Shown piece after piece: positions 28,555-36,223 of a DNA stretch of 64,000 nt. A program made the translations under genes and the position numbers. The notes beneath the pieces are model-generated. The model worked only from the letters and a program-made list of their open reading frames with translations, was not told the origin of the DNA and did not search any database. Position 1 is the first letter of the stretch; each line of letters starts with the position of its first letter. Origin of the DNA: Erysipelotrichaceae bacterium (lineage in GTDB: Bacteria; Bacillota_I; Bacilli_A; Erysipelotrichales; Erysipelotrichaceae); assembly GCA_017432885.1 (NCBI GenBank), contig JAFRIE010000018.1:62001-126000 (forward strand), written 5' to 3'.

Positions 28555-29069
28555 TAATAGATATATTCCATCAGTTCGACCTTAATTTTGCCTGTATCTT
28601 CATAAAACACCTCATATAGTCCAATCGACCGGAAACCTGCTTTCTCATACAGTTTGACAGCCCGCTTGTTTCCCTCGATGGCATCCAGATGAATGACTTT
28701 TACTCTTCCGGATATATCCTTCATGATGAAGCAAAGCAGTTTTTCTGATAGACCCATTCCTCTGCAATCCGGATGAATCGCCATAAGATGCAGAACGGCA
28801 ATTTCATCTTCTTTCAGCTTAAAGCTCCAAGGCGCATTCCGATAGTTGTCGTCTTCGCCCATGGAGATACAGGCAGCACCGGCTATATTCCCTTTTTCTT
28901 CCAGAATATAGAACAGATCATCTTTTAGGTGCTTTCGTAAATCATTCTCAGATGGATAGATATCCTTTGTCCAGGCTGCTCCATAGCAATCGTATTTCTG
29001 ATGATCGATCACATCATCATAAAAAGTTTTCAGTCTTTTCAAATCGCTTTTTTCTGCCAGCCGGATCAT
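28554..29069 (-). CDS. GNAT family N-acetyltransferase
   Basis: Acetyl-CoA-dependent acetyltransferase of unknown substrate. The acetyl-CoA binding motif A is seen as VLHLMAIHPDCRGMGLSEKLL and motif B as EGNKRAVKLYEKAGF. 171 residues is a single GNAT domain. It lies 39 bases downstream of arcC on the same strand and may be read with the arginine deiminase operon, but nothing in the sequence ties its substrate to arginine. Confidence 0.85.
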   Translation of the reverse strand: MIRLAEKSDLKRLKTFYDDVIDHQKYDCYGAAWTKDIYPSENDLRKHLKDDLFYILEEKGNIAGAACISMGEDDNYRNAPWSFKLKEDEIAVLHLMAIHPDCRGMGLSEKLLCFIMKDISGRVKVIHLDAIEGNKRAVKLYEKAGFRSIGLYEVFYEDTGKIKVELMEYIY

Positions 29070-29108
29070 TCTGTTTTCCTTTATTGAATCGTAGCTTTCG
29101 CTTTTGTG

Positions 29109-30044
29109 TTAAACATGGATGACTGTACCGGTTTTCCCCTGTAAAGCATCTTTGGCTTTTTCCAGAGAAGTTATCAGTGCCTTTCCATCCTTCATATGTT
29201 CCAGATAGTCTATACAGGATTCAACCTTTGGAAGCATGCTTCCTTTTGCAAAATGTCCCTCCTGAATGTATTTTCTGGCTTCTTCCAGTGACATTTCATC
29301 TAAATCCTGCTGATTCGGTTTCTTGAAATTGACCGCTACCTTCTCTACGGCCGTCAGTATTACCAGCATATCCGCTCTCAGATCCAGAGCCAGTTTTGAA
29401 GATGCCCAGTCCTTATCAATAACGGCGGCAACGCCTTCATACCAGTCATCTGTTTTTATGACCGGAATTCCTCCTCCTCCGACCGTGATAACAACGCAGC
29501 CGTCCGAAACTAGTCTCTCAACTGTTTCCAGTTCGATGATCGATACCGGTTTTGGTGATGCAACGACTCTACGATAGCCTCTACCCGCATCTTCAGAAAA
29601 AGTATAGTCTGTCTCCTTGGCAATCTTTTCGGCTTCTTCTTTCGTGTAAAAAGAACCGATTGGTTTTGTCGGATTCTGAAAAGCAGGATCGTTTTTGTCT
29701 ACTTCCACCTGCGTTATGACGGTTACGACGGATTTTCGGATTCCTCTTTTCTTTAGTTCTCTGCCGATCGACTGCTGTAGATGATAACCGATATATCCCT
29801 GGGTCATGGCACCACATTCCGGAAACGGCATTTCCGGAGTGGCGCCAGTACTGTTGTATGAATTTTCAAAAGCCAGATTGACCATTCCCACCTGAGGCCC
29901 ATTGCCGTGGCCGACAACGACATCGTATCCTTCTTCTACCAGATCGACAATTGTAGAAGCGGTCGTCTTGACCAGTTCAAGCTGCTTTTTTGGCGTATTA
30001 CCCAAAGCATTTCCGCCTAATGCAATAACAAGTCTTTTTCCCAT
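29109..30044 (-). CDS. arcC: Carbamate kinase
   Basis: Last step of the arginine deiminase pathway: carbamoyl phosphate and ADP give ATP, ammonia and CO2. Motifs include ALGGNALGN at the N-terminus, GHGNGPQVG, and VITVGGGGIPVI. 311 residues is normal. It starts two bases after the arcB stop, and the order arcA-arcB-arcC is the usual one. Confidence 0.97.
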   Translation of the reverse strand: MGKRLVIALGGNALGNTPKKQLELVKTTASTIVDLVEEGYDVVVGHGNGPQVGMVNLAFENSYNSTGATPEMPFPECGAMTQGYIGYHLQQSIGRELKKRGIRKSVVTVITQVEVDKNDPAFQNPTKPIGSFYTKEEAEKIAKETDYTFSEDAGRGYRRVVASPKPVSIIELETVERLVSDGCVVITVGGGGIPVIKTDDWYEGVAAVIDKDWASSKLALDLRADMLVILTAVEKVAVNFKKPNQQDLDEMSLEEARKYIQEGHFAKGSMLPKVESCIDYLEHMKDGKALITSLEKAKDALQGKTGTVIHV

Positions 30045-30046
30045 GG

Positions 30047-31039
30047 CTATTTCAATGTGGCATACATGACTGCCTTGATCGTATGCATTCTGTTTTCGGC
30101 TTCATCAAATACTTTCGACTGTTTCGACTCGAATACTTCATCCGCTACTTCCATTTCCGTTACGCCGAACTTCCTGGCGATTTCTGCGCCGATCGTCGTA
30201 TTTGTATCATGGAAGGAAGGAAGACAGTGCATGAAAATCGCTTTTTCATCGGCGTTGGCCATGACCTCTTTCGTAACACGGTATGGTTCCAATAAAGAGA
30301 TCCTCTCTGCCCAAACATCATCCGGTTCACCCATTGATACCCAGATATCTGTATAAATGACATTGGCATTCTTTGTGCCTTCCTTGACATCTTCCGTCAA
30401 GGTGATCGTACACCCGTTTTCTGCAGCTATGGCTCTGCACTGTTCAACCAGTTCAGGAGCAGGCATCTGTTTCTTTGGCCCGCAGGCAACAAAGTTAATA
30501 CCCATTTTGGCACATACCACCATCAGTGAATTCCCGACATTGTTTCCGGCATCACCCATAAAAACGATTTTCTTGCCTCTCATATCGCCCAGATTTTCTT
30601 CTGCAGTCATGATATCTGCCAGCATCTGGGTCGGATGGAACTGGGTCGTCAGGCCGTTCCAAACCGGTACGCCGGACTTTTCGGCCAGTTCTTCGACGAT
30701 AGACTGATCAAAACCGCGATATTCAATACCGTCATACATTCTTCCCAGAACTCTCGCCGTGTCTTCCAGAGATTCTTTCTTCCCCATCTGGGATGAACCC
30801 GGATCCAAATAAGTAACACCCATGCCCAGATCTCTGCCTGCCACTTCAAATGAAGTACGTGTTCTTGTGGATGTCTTTTCAAAAAGCAGTACGATCTGTT
30901 TTCCTTTCAGATAATCGTGTGGAATGCCGTTTCTCTTCATATTCTTGAATTCTTTTGACATGTCCAGCAGATAGCGGATCTCTTCAGGCGTGAAATCCAG
31001 CAGTTTTAAAAAACTACGTCCTCTTAAATTAACTCCCAT
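30047..31039 (-). CDS. arcB: Ornithine carbamoyltransferase, catabolic
   Basis: Phosphorolysis of citrulline to ornithine and carbamoyl phosphate. The carbamoyl-phosphate site is [11 protein letters not shown], and HCLPSFHD is the ornithine-side motif. The open frame extends to 31138 over the end of arcA, but the ATG at 31039 has AAGGAG upstream and begins the family N-terminus [16 protein letters not shown], 330 residues. Catabolic role is inferred from its place between arcA and arcC. Confidence 0.96.
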   Translation of the reverse strand: MGVNLRGRSFLKLLDFTPEEIRYLLDMSKEFKNMKRNGIPHDYLKGKQIVLLFEKTSTRTRTSFEVAGRDLGMGVTYLDPGSSQMGKKESLEDTARVLGRMYDGIEYRGFDQSIVEELAEKSGVPVWNGLTTQFHPTQMLADIMTAEENLGDMRGKKIVFMGDAGNNVGNSLMVVCAKMGINFVACGPKKQMPAPELVEQCRAIAAENGCTITLTEDVKEGTKNANVIYTDIWVSMGEPDDVWAERISLLEPYRVTKEVMANADEKAIFMHCLPSFHDTNTTIGAEIARKFGVTEMEVADEVFESKQSKVFDEAENRMHTIKAVMYATLK

Positions 31040-31052
31040 TTTCTTCTCCTTC

Positions 31053-32306
31053 TTAGTCTTCTCTGTATAGAGGCATGGACATACATCTAGGGCCTCCTCT
31101 GCCTCTTGATAATTCAGCGCTCGGGATCGTAATGACATTCAGTCCCTTTTCCCGAAGAATTGCGTTGGTTACATCATTTCGCTCATAACAGATAATCGTT
31201 CCCGGAGCGATACACAAAGTATTAGAACCGTCGTTCCATTGTTCTCTGGCAGCAGCGATCATATCATCGCCCCCGCACCGTATCAGTTCAACATTATCTA
31301 CATCTGTATACTTTTCTAGAATCTCTTCCAGTTTCATGTCCAAACGGACGATCTGCAGATCATCGGGATTTCTGTCCTCTCTTGTTGCCGGCTTGATTTC
31401 ATAGACTTCCAACGGGCCAATAATGGCCGGGTGTACCGTATACTTGTCGTAATCTATCCTTGTGAATACAGTATCCAGATGCATGAATGCCCGTGATTCG
31501 GGTATCTTGAATGCCAGCACAGTACGGATCGTACATTCCGGGTCGTTGAAGAGATTAAGAGCTGCATGTTCAATGGCATCCGGCGACGTTCTTTGCGAGA
31601 TACCGATTGCAAGAACAGTATCTGTTAAATTGAAAATATCTCCCCCTTCAATACTCGCATGATATTCGCGGTCATAGTAACGTTTTACCGTTCCGGCAAA
31701 ATCCGGATGATATTTTAGGATATAATCGGCATAAATCGTCTCCCTGTTTCTGGTCGGAAACCGCATTCGATTGACGAATACACCGTTTCCTACCGAAGCA
31801 AACGGGTCTCTCTGAAAGTATAGATTCGGCATCGGATCAATGATCAGATCATCATCCGGTGCGATCCTATCCTGCAGAGAATAAGCCTTTAAGGAAGAAC
31901 CCATTTCTTCTTCCATCTCCTTCATCGTTATACCTTCCATGGTTTTTAAGACCAGTTCCTTGCCCTGATAATGTTTTATCAGATAACGGTACAGCTTGTC
32001 CTGCCATCTCTTAGTCTTGACGTCTCCTTCAGAAAGCCACTGATACAGAAACGGCTCAAGCAGCTTTGGATGCAAAGCCAAAACTTCTGTCATAAGATCT
32101 TCCAGATATACCACTTCTACGCCGTTTTCTCTTAGAACCTTGGCAAAGGCATCGTGTTCCTGCTGAGCCACTTTTAGATATGGAATATCATCAAACAGCT
32201 GTTCACTTAGCGAATCGGGAGTAAGATTCAGCAATTCTTTTCCCGGACGATGAAGCAAGACCTTCTTTAAAGGTTTTATTTCACTGGTTACATGTATTCC
32301 TTTCAT
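31053..32306 (-). CDS. arcA: Arginine deiminase
   Basis: Hydrolyses arginine to citrulline and ammonia, first step of the ADI pathway, giving ATP and acid resistance. Signatures: [41 protein letters not shown] and the catalytic cysteine C408 in [10 protein letters not shown] near the C-terminus. 417 residues is normal. First gene of the operon. No arginine/ornithine antiporter gene follows it here. Three copies of ACATGT lie in and before its start; see the operator entry. Confidence 0.97.
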   Translation of the reverse strand: MKGIHVTSEIKPLKKVLLHRPGKELLNLTPDSLSEQLFDDIPYLKVAQQEHDAFAKVLRENGVEVVYLEDLMTEVLALHPKLLEPFLYQWLSEGDVKTKRWQDKLYRYLIKHYQGKELVLKTMEGITMKEMEEEMGSSLKAYSLQDRIAPDDDLIIDPMPNLYFQRDPFASVGNGVFVNRMRFPTRNRETIYADYILKYHPDFAGTVKRYYDREYHASIEGGDIFNLTDTVLAIGISQRTSPDAIEHAALNLFNDPECTIRTVLAFKIPESRAFMHLDTVFTRIDYDKYTVHPAIIGPLEVYEIKPATREDRNPDDLQIVRLDMKLEEILEKYTDVDNVELIRCGGDDMIAAAREQWNDGSNTLCIAPGTIICYERNDVTNAILREKGLNVITIPSAELSRGRGGPRCMSMPLYRED

Positions 32307-32345
32307 CGTTTCTCCTTCTTAGCCGTACATGTACACTTACATGTT
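32289..32345. promoter_or_regulatory. Candidate operator of the arc operon: three TACATGT palindromes
   Basis: TACATGTA occurs at 32289-32296 (inside arcA codons 4-6) and 32326-32333, and TACATGTT at 32338-32345. The outer two also form a 7-bp inverted repeat ACATGTA-CACT-TACATGT (32327-32344). All lie just downstream of the predicted transcription start, the position of a roadblock repressor site. They do not match the usual ArgR box. The binding protein is unknown. Confidence 0.5.
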
Positions 32346-32356
32346 TCATCTCTTCT

Positions 32357-32385
32357 ATTTTAACAATGCTATGGCATAAATGTAA
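32357..32385 (-). promoter_or_regulatory. Promoter of arcABC
   Basis: TTACAT (32380-32385) and TAAAAT (32357-32362) on the minus strand with a 17-base spacer; start near 32350, about 44 bases before the arcA ATG, which has AAGGAG upstream. Confidence 0.6.
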
Positions 32386-32478
32386 GGACTATTCAGGTAA
32401 GAAACAGCGTAAACTATAGAAATTGTCTGGTGAATAAAAATAAAACCGCAACATTTTTATTGCGGCTGCTTTTTCTGA

Positions 32479-32555
32479 TGGCGTCCATGAAGGGATTCGA
32501 ACCCCTGACCGTCCGCTTAGAAGGCGGATGCTCTATCCAACTGAGCTACATGGAC
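32479..32555 (-). tRNA. tRNA-Arg (UCU anticodon)
   Basis: Full cloverleaf on the minus strand: acceptor GTCCATG/CATGGAC, D-arm AGCTCAGTTGGATAGAGC, anticodon loop CTTCTAA with TCT anticodon, T-arm GGTTCGAATCC, and an encoded CCA end at 32479-32481. Reads AGA/AGG arginine codons. Confidence 0.97.
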
Positions 32556-32564
32556 AGCATAAAT

Positions 32565-32623
32565 ATACTAACATCTTTACTTTACAAATTCAATATTGAA
32601 AATCTTTTATTAGATGGTAAGAT
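32565..32623. promoter_or_regulatory. Back-to-back promoters of the two tRNA-Arg genes
   Basis: Minus: TTGAAT (32588-32593), 17 bases, TAGTAT (32565-32570). Plus: TTGAAA (32596-32601), 16 bases, TAAGAT (32618-32623). The two -35 boxes lie together in the 12-bp palindrome TTCAATATTGAA (32590-32601), so only one polymerase may bind at a time. Confidence 0.55.
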
Positions 32624-32633
32624 AATAATCGAT

Positions 32634-32710
32634 GTGCCTATAGCTCAACTGGATAGAGTGTTTGGCTACGAACCAAAAGGTTGCGGGTTCAAGTCCTGCT
32701 AGGCACGCCA
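32634..32710 (+). tRNA. tRNA-Arg (ACG anticodon)
   Basis: Cloverleaf with acceptor GTGCCTA/TAGGCAC, D-arm AGCTCAACTGGATAGAGT, anticodon loop CTACGAA with ACG (wobble A expected to become inosine, reading CGU/CGC/CGA), T-arm GGTTCAAGTCC and an encoded CCA. It is divergent from the UCU tRNA-Arg. Confidence 0.97.
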
Positions 32711-32720
32711 CTGAATGTGA

Positions 32721-32746
32721 AACCGTCAGAAAGAGACGGTTTTTTT
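32721..32746 (+). terminator. Terminator of tRNA-Arg (ACG)
   Basis: AACCGTC/GACGGTT stem with a seven-base loop followed by six Ts, 11 bases past the tRNA. The stop of the convergent membrane-protein gene lies in the T tract. Confidence 0.85.
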
Positions 32747-33239
32747 ATGGCAGAAGTGTCACAAGAAAGCCAACTGCCACACACACGACTAGGGCGAGAC
32801 ATTCGCCAATCAGAAAACCTTTAAAATGGAACAGATAATCGTGATAGGCTTCCGTCATATCCTCTGTTCCTTTCAATACAAAGTGCGGATCGTGACAGAA
32901 CCAGATGACGTCCAATACGATGAAGTCATAGAAGTTGATAACGGACCAGAGTAAAAATGCGTAAGCGAAACCATTTAAAAATGTTCTATAACCGTTGATA
33001 TATCGCAAGATCAGACTAAACAAAACAACGATCACAACGACTGCTGCCAGTTTTTTGACAATCTTCTTTTCTCCGGTCGGAATCCGGTCTCTGTATTCCT
33101 CCAGCATCTTGACTCTTTCCTGGATCTGAGGCGGATAGTTGTACAGATTCCTAATCGGCTCTCTGGAAATCAGAGAGATGGCGAGTGTAAACAATATGCA
33201 TAATACGATGCTTTCAAGCAATAAAGTCATACGATTCAA
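32745..33239 (-). CDS. Membrane protein of unknown function, about four helices
   Basis: 164 residues with hydrophobic helices near 5-24, 64-82, 88-110 and 142-163. A charged cytoplasmic loop lies between helices 1 and 2 (MLEEYRDRIPTGEKKIVKK). The third and fourth segments are separated by an aromatic/histidine-rich loop with WFCHDPHF. I do not recognise a named family with certainty. Its ATG overlaps the stop of the TraX-like gene (ATGA), so the two are translationally coupled. Confidence 0.7.
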   Translation of the reverse strand: MNRMTLLLESIVLCILFTLAISLISREPIRNLYNYPPQIQERVKMLEEYRDRIPTGEKKIVKKLAAVVVIVVLFSLILRYINGYRTFLNGFAYAFLLWSVINFYDFIVLDVIWFCHDPHFVLKGTEDMTEAYHDYLFHFKGFLIGECLALVVCVAVGFLVTLLP

Positions 33240-33955
33240 TAACCTCCCAGAGAATGCTTAATGAAATAGAACAGAAGCATATGCAACGGGTAGATGGAAT
33301 AGAAAAGAAGCTGCAGGAAACGATTCCTGATGAAACCTCTTTTCCCGTTATAAAGACTTATCAAAGCAAAAGAAGGAACGATCTTCCAGTGACTCGAAGA
33401 GAGACAGATCCCGATGATTGCCTGGCATATGAGACTTTTTCTTAAAAGATACATGACAAGAATAAAGGCAAATCCGATGTAGCCGTAATCGGCATTCAGT
33501 ACGAACGAGATCAGCAGCAGGAACAGCAGCAGGATCTCATGTTTAAGTTCATCTTCCCTTTTCTCCAGTTTTTCGATCATGCAAAGGCCGACATATCCCA
33601 GAAACAGGGTAAAAAAGACATTCTGCTTTTCATAATACAGTATTCCGGTATGCTCCAGATTCCATGGGATCTCGGAAAGGAAAGCGAAAAGCAGAAGACG
33701 AAGGCCATACATTCTACGGTTGCGGGTGTGCAGAAAACCTTCTGTGATCAGAAAGGCATAGACAGGAAATGACCATCTGCCGATGAAACGCATCAGTTCA
33801 TAATAGGTCATACTGAAGCTGGAGAATAACAAAAAAACATCATTGAATCGCGAACGGAAAACGACGGCCGTGTGATCGATCAGCATCGTTATTACCGCAA
33901 ATACCTTCAGCATACTGTTGCTGAGAATCTGATATTTCCTCTTCCCTGCTTCCAT
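33236..33955 (-). CDS. TraX family membrane protein
   Basis: Multi-pass membrane protein of the TraX family (PF05857), named after the F-pilin acetyltransferase and common in Firmicutes chromosomes, where its role is unknown. Family features seen: the N-terminal MLKVFAVITMLIDHTAVVF (IDH motif) followed by MRFIGRWSFPVYAFLITEGFLHTRN, and the C-terminal FYSIYPLHMLLFYFIK. About seven helices over 239 residues. No conjugation genes are nearby, so it should not be read as a transfer-region gene. Confidence 0.83.
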   Translation of the reverse strand: MEAGKRKYQILSNSMLKVFAVITMLIDHTAVVFRSRFNDVFLLFSSFSMTYYELMRFIGRWSFPVYAFLITEGFLHTRNRRMYGLRLLLFAFLSEIPWNLEHTGILYYEKQNVFFTLFLGYVGLCMIEKLEKREDELKHEILLLFLLLISFVLNADYGYIGFAFILVMYLLRKSLICQAIIGICLSSSHWKIVPSFALISLYNGKRGFIRNRFLQLLFYSIYPLHMLLFYFIKHSLGGY

Positions 33956-33987
33956 CTTCTTCTACCCTATATTCTTATCATACATTA

Positions 33988-34464
33988 CTACGATTCTTTT
34001 ACCAGCTTACCTGTCATATATTCCGGTTTTAACGCAAACAAAAGCGTTCCCGGTCCCGACTTCTGTATCTCACTCTCGATATATTCTTCATCTTTTGTGA
34101 ATTTATAGCTGAGCTTACGGGCGATCTCATAGGTTTTTTTCTGGTCTTCGATGATTTCTATTCTGCCAAAGACGATTACACTGCGAATACGTAAAAACCA
34201 TTCTCCTTCCTGCCGAAAGCCTTGGTCATAGACACAGAAAGATGCCTTGTCATGATGCCTTATGGCATCGATCTTGTGACCGTTTCTTCCCCCGTGAAAA
34301 TACAGTTTCCCATCTTCTTCGCAGTAATAATGATTAAGAGGCATCCCGTAAGGATAATCGTCCTCTCCTAGCACAGACAATATGCCACGCGGTTCACATT
34401 TCAGGATTTCGATACACTCTTTTGTTGTCAGCCGCTGCTTGTTACGAAGCATTTCTCTAAACAT
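33988..34464 (-). CDS. FMN-binding split-barrel protein (NimA/PNPOx-like)
   Basis: Small flavin-binding oxidoreductase-type protein of the pyridoxamine 5'-phosphate oxidase-like superfamily; NimA relatives reduce nitroimidazoles. Typical parts: CEPRGILSVLGEDDYPYGMPLNHYY, KLYFHGGRNGHKIDAIRHHDKASFCV, RSVIVFGRIEII. 158 residues. It has its own promoter with an inverted repeat over the -10, which suggests a dedicated regulator, but none is encoded beside it. Confidence 0.87.
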   Translation of the reverse strand: MFREMLRNKQRLTTKECIEILKCEPRGILSVLGEDDYPYGMPLNHYYCEEDGKLYFHGGRNGHKIDAIRHHDKASFCVYDQGFRQEGEWFLRIRSVIVFGRIEIIEDQKKTYEIARKLSYKFTKDEEYIESEIQKSGPGTLLFALKPEYMTGKLVKES

Positions 34465-34521
34465 TTCTACTTCCTCCTATCCGGATTTTAAATTACTGTC
34501 TTTCACGATATTCCAAGTAAA

Positions 34522-34547
34522 TGAAACACATTATATAGAATGTTTCA
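34522..34547. promoter_or_regulatory. Inverted repeat TGAAACA-N12-TGTTTCA over a TATAAT
   Basis: Perfect 7-bp arms at 34522-34528 and 34541-34547 enclose a minus-strand TATAAT (34530-34535). The predicted start lies about 60 bases before the FMN-barrel gene. The arrangement fits a repressor operator, for example of MarR or TetR type (inference). Confidence 0.5.
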
Positions 34548-34549
34548 AA

Positions 34550-35314
34550 TCATAAATCGTATGTTTTGGACTGAATTACCGTAACCTTATCCTCAAATAT
34601 CTCTTGGCATATCTGCAATTCCAATGCCTGTCTATGCCGAAGGTGTATCAGAAGATCTTCGTATTGATTCATAGAGTGTTTCCTGGCATACGGCGAATTG
34701 ATGAAGAATTCCAGCAGCATCTTGAACCATATTTCATTCCCATCTTTGTCCACTCGTTCTTTTCGGACGATATTCAGGTTTTTCTCGATATCAGGTGACT
34801 CGATGTAGTAGATCTCATATTCTTTGTCATCAAGGGCAGATCGCACTTCTTTATAAAAGCCGAGGATGGCATCATCTGACATATCTCTGAAAAGGATCAT
34901 ATCTTCCACGGCGTTCTGAAGCAGGGAGCATTCAAAAATAAAGCCGTCTCCATGCCAGTTTCGATATCTCGTCAATACGATATTCTTATACTCTTCAAAT
35001 GCCGTTCTTCCGTTGTAGATCTCAAAATTCTCCAACTGTCGATAAAAATCACGGTCATCACTCTTAACCTGCGTATAACAGACGATCCAATAGTTCCCTT
35101 CTTTATGCGACTTGCTGCAGATCTGATCCTGCAGATCCTTCCATCGTTCCAAGACTTTCAGATACTGGGTCTCGTTCATTCGTGCACACCAGGCCAATTC
35201 TACCGGAGAATAATCCCCTTCCATAACGGTCGTACAGCCGGGGTACTTTTCAGATAGTTTTCGAACCAGTGTGCTCTTTCCGCTTCCCTGTATCCCTTCA
35301 ACAAAATAATTCAT
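34550..35314 (-). CDS. P-loop kinase-like protein, function unknown
   Basis: 254 residues with an N-terminal Walker A GIQGSGKST (residues 7-15) and a start typical of nucleoside or shikimate-type kinases (MNYFVEGIQGSGKSTLVRKL). Later segments carry DGFIFECSLLQNAVEDMILF and YYIESPDIEKNLNIVRKER, reminiscent of a lid and an acceptor-binding region. No precise family can be named. It stands alone on the minus strand, with a 192-base spacer behind the preceding gene. Confidence 0.72.
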   Translation of the reverse strand: MNYFVEGIQGSGKSTLVRKLSEKYPGCTTVMEGDYSPVELAWCARMNETQYLKVLERWKDLQDQICSKSHKEGNYWIVCYTQVKSDDRDFYRQLENFEIYNGRTAFEEYKNIVLTRYRNWHGDGFIFECSLLQNAVEDMILFRDMSDDAILGFYKEVRSALDDKEYEIYYIESPDIEKNLNIVRKERVDKDGNEIWFKMLLEFFINSPYARKHSMNQYEDLLIHLRHRQALELQICQEIFEDKVTVIQSKTYDL

Positions 35315-35506
35315 ACTTTATAGTTCCGTTTATTGTTTCATTTGAGACAGTTTTTTGCTGCTTCAGATAGGCAGCATACGGTTTCCACATGCCTTGGGGA
35401 CAATAGCGTGAATAAATCGGTGTCTATTCACGCTGATTGCTCGTCCGCCTTCGTGGAGCAGTTCCCGCTCTCTGAAACGGTCGAGTGGGCAGCTTTGATA
35501 ATTCCC
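35315..35506. other. Structured spacer of 192 bases, unexplained
   Basis: No supported gene. It contains a strong hairpin AGCGTGAATA/TATTCACGCT (35405-35434, ten-base loop) and a smaller GCTGC/GCAGC hairpin near 35357-35375. The hairpins lack a T-run on the side where a terminator for the preceding gene would need it. The segment looks more GC-rich than most intergenic DNA here. It may be the remnant of a mobile element or a dispersed repeat (inference); a 114-codon plus-strand frame over it has no family features. Confidence 0.4.
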
Positions 35507-36181
35507 TCAAAGTTTTACTGTTTTCAAAAATGCAGCGCACTCGCGTGTGTTTTTCAAACGGTCTTTGACTCTATGTTTATCCAAGATTCCCTGAATCCTG
35601 CTCACAATATTTGGATTACTCAAGCGAAGTGCTCTTTCAAGCGCCGTTGCAGCTTTATCTGTTATCCCTTTGCATGAATTAATCACGATCTCCGCGACAG
35701 CTATACGAAATTCATTGTTGATGAAGGCTTTCTCAAAATCGTCTGTCTTCATGAACAACGCATAATACTTTTCAAGTTGTTCGGAGTATTTGAAGCCATC
35801 TACATGTAAGAGCATCCACATCAGATTCCCGGCTATTGTACGTTGATACGAAATCTGATCATTGCTCAAAACATCTGCTGCCTTCCGATATGCTTCATAT
35901 GCAGCAGGGTAATTGCTGCAACGCTCGTGGATAATACCCATGTTGTAATAGGCAGAATAAGTCGGGAACCAAGTATCAGGGAATTTCTCTAAAGCCCATT
36001 GTATCAGGTCAATTCCTTCTTGTGACCGCTTGATCGGAAACTGAACGGCTGTGGTGTAGCAGTGCTGAAGACGATGGAAATTACCCCGGACTCGTTTTAA
36101 GAGTGTTTCATACTCAGCATAGGCCTCTTTGGGCATTCCTTCTTTGATGAGTTTGTTCTCATATGCTTCAATCTTCGTCAC
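35507..36181 (-). CDS. Helical-repeat (TPR-like) protein, function unknown
   Basis: 224 residues, predicted all-helical. Segments such as AYYNMGIIHERCSNYPAAYEAYRKAADVL resemble tetratricopeptide repeats (pattern W/Y-x2-LG-x-A-Y-x-A). No DNA-binding or catalytic motif is seen. The start is GTG at 36181, supported by GAGGTGA six bases upstream. It could be the helical C-terminal half of a regulator family that lost its helix-turn-helix, or a free scaffold. Its flank with the unusual spacer suggests it may be acquired. Confidence 0.65.
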   Translation of the reverse strand: MTKIEAYENKLIKEGMPKEAYAEYETLLKRVRGNFHRLQHCYTTAVQFPIKRSQEGIDLIQWALEKFPDTWFPTYSAYYNMGIIHERCSNYPAAYEAYRKAADVLSNDQISYQRTIAGNLMWMLLHVDGFKYSEQLEKYYALFMKTDDFEKAFINNEFRIAVAEIVINSCKGITDKAATALERALRLSNPNIVSRIQGILDKHRVKDRLKNTRECAAFLKTVKL

Positions 36182-36223
36182 AGTATCACCTCACTTTTTT
36201 TACATCTACCCTGTAGCCTCAAC

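Noticed and set aside
31040..31138. Longer start of arcB
   Set aside because: It overlaps the end of arcA, and the inner ATG has a strong AAGGAG.
32289..32345. ACATGT repeats as an ArgR (ARG) box
   Set aside because: They do not match the A/T-rich ARG-box pattern, so another regulator is more likely.
33236..33955. TraX as a sign of a conjugative element
   Set aside because: TraX-like proteins are common in Firmicutes chromosomes; no relaxase, coupling protein or secretion gene is present.
35405..35434. The large hairpin as a Rho-independent terminator
   Set aside because: There is no T-run after the stem on the minus strand where the preceding gene would need it.
35333..35677. Plus-strand frame of 114 codons over the structured spacer
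   Set aside because: No family features, no convincing ribosome binding site, and it runs antisense into the helical-repeat gene.
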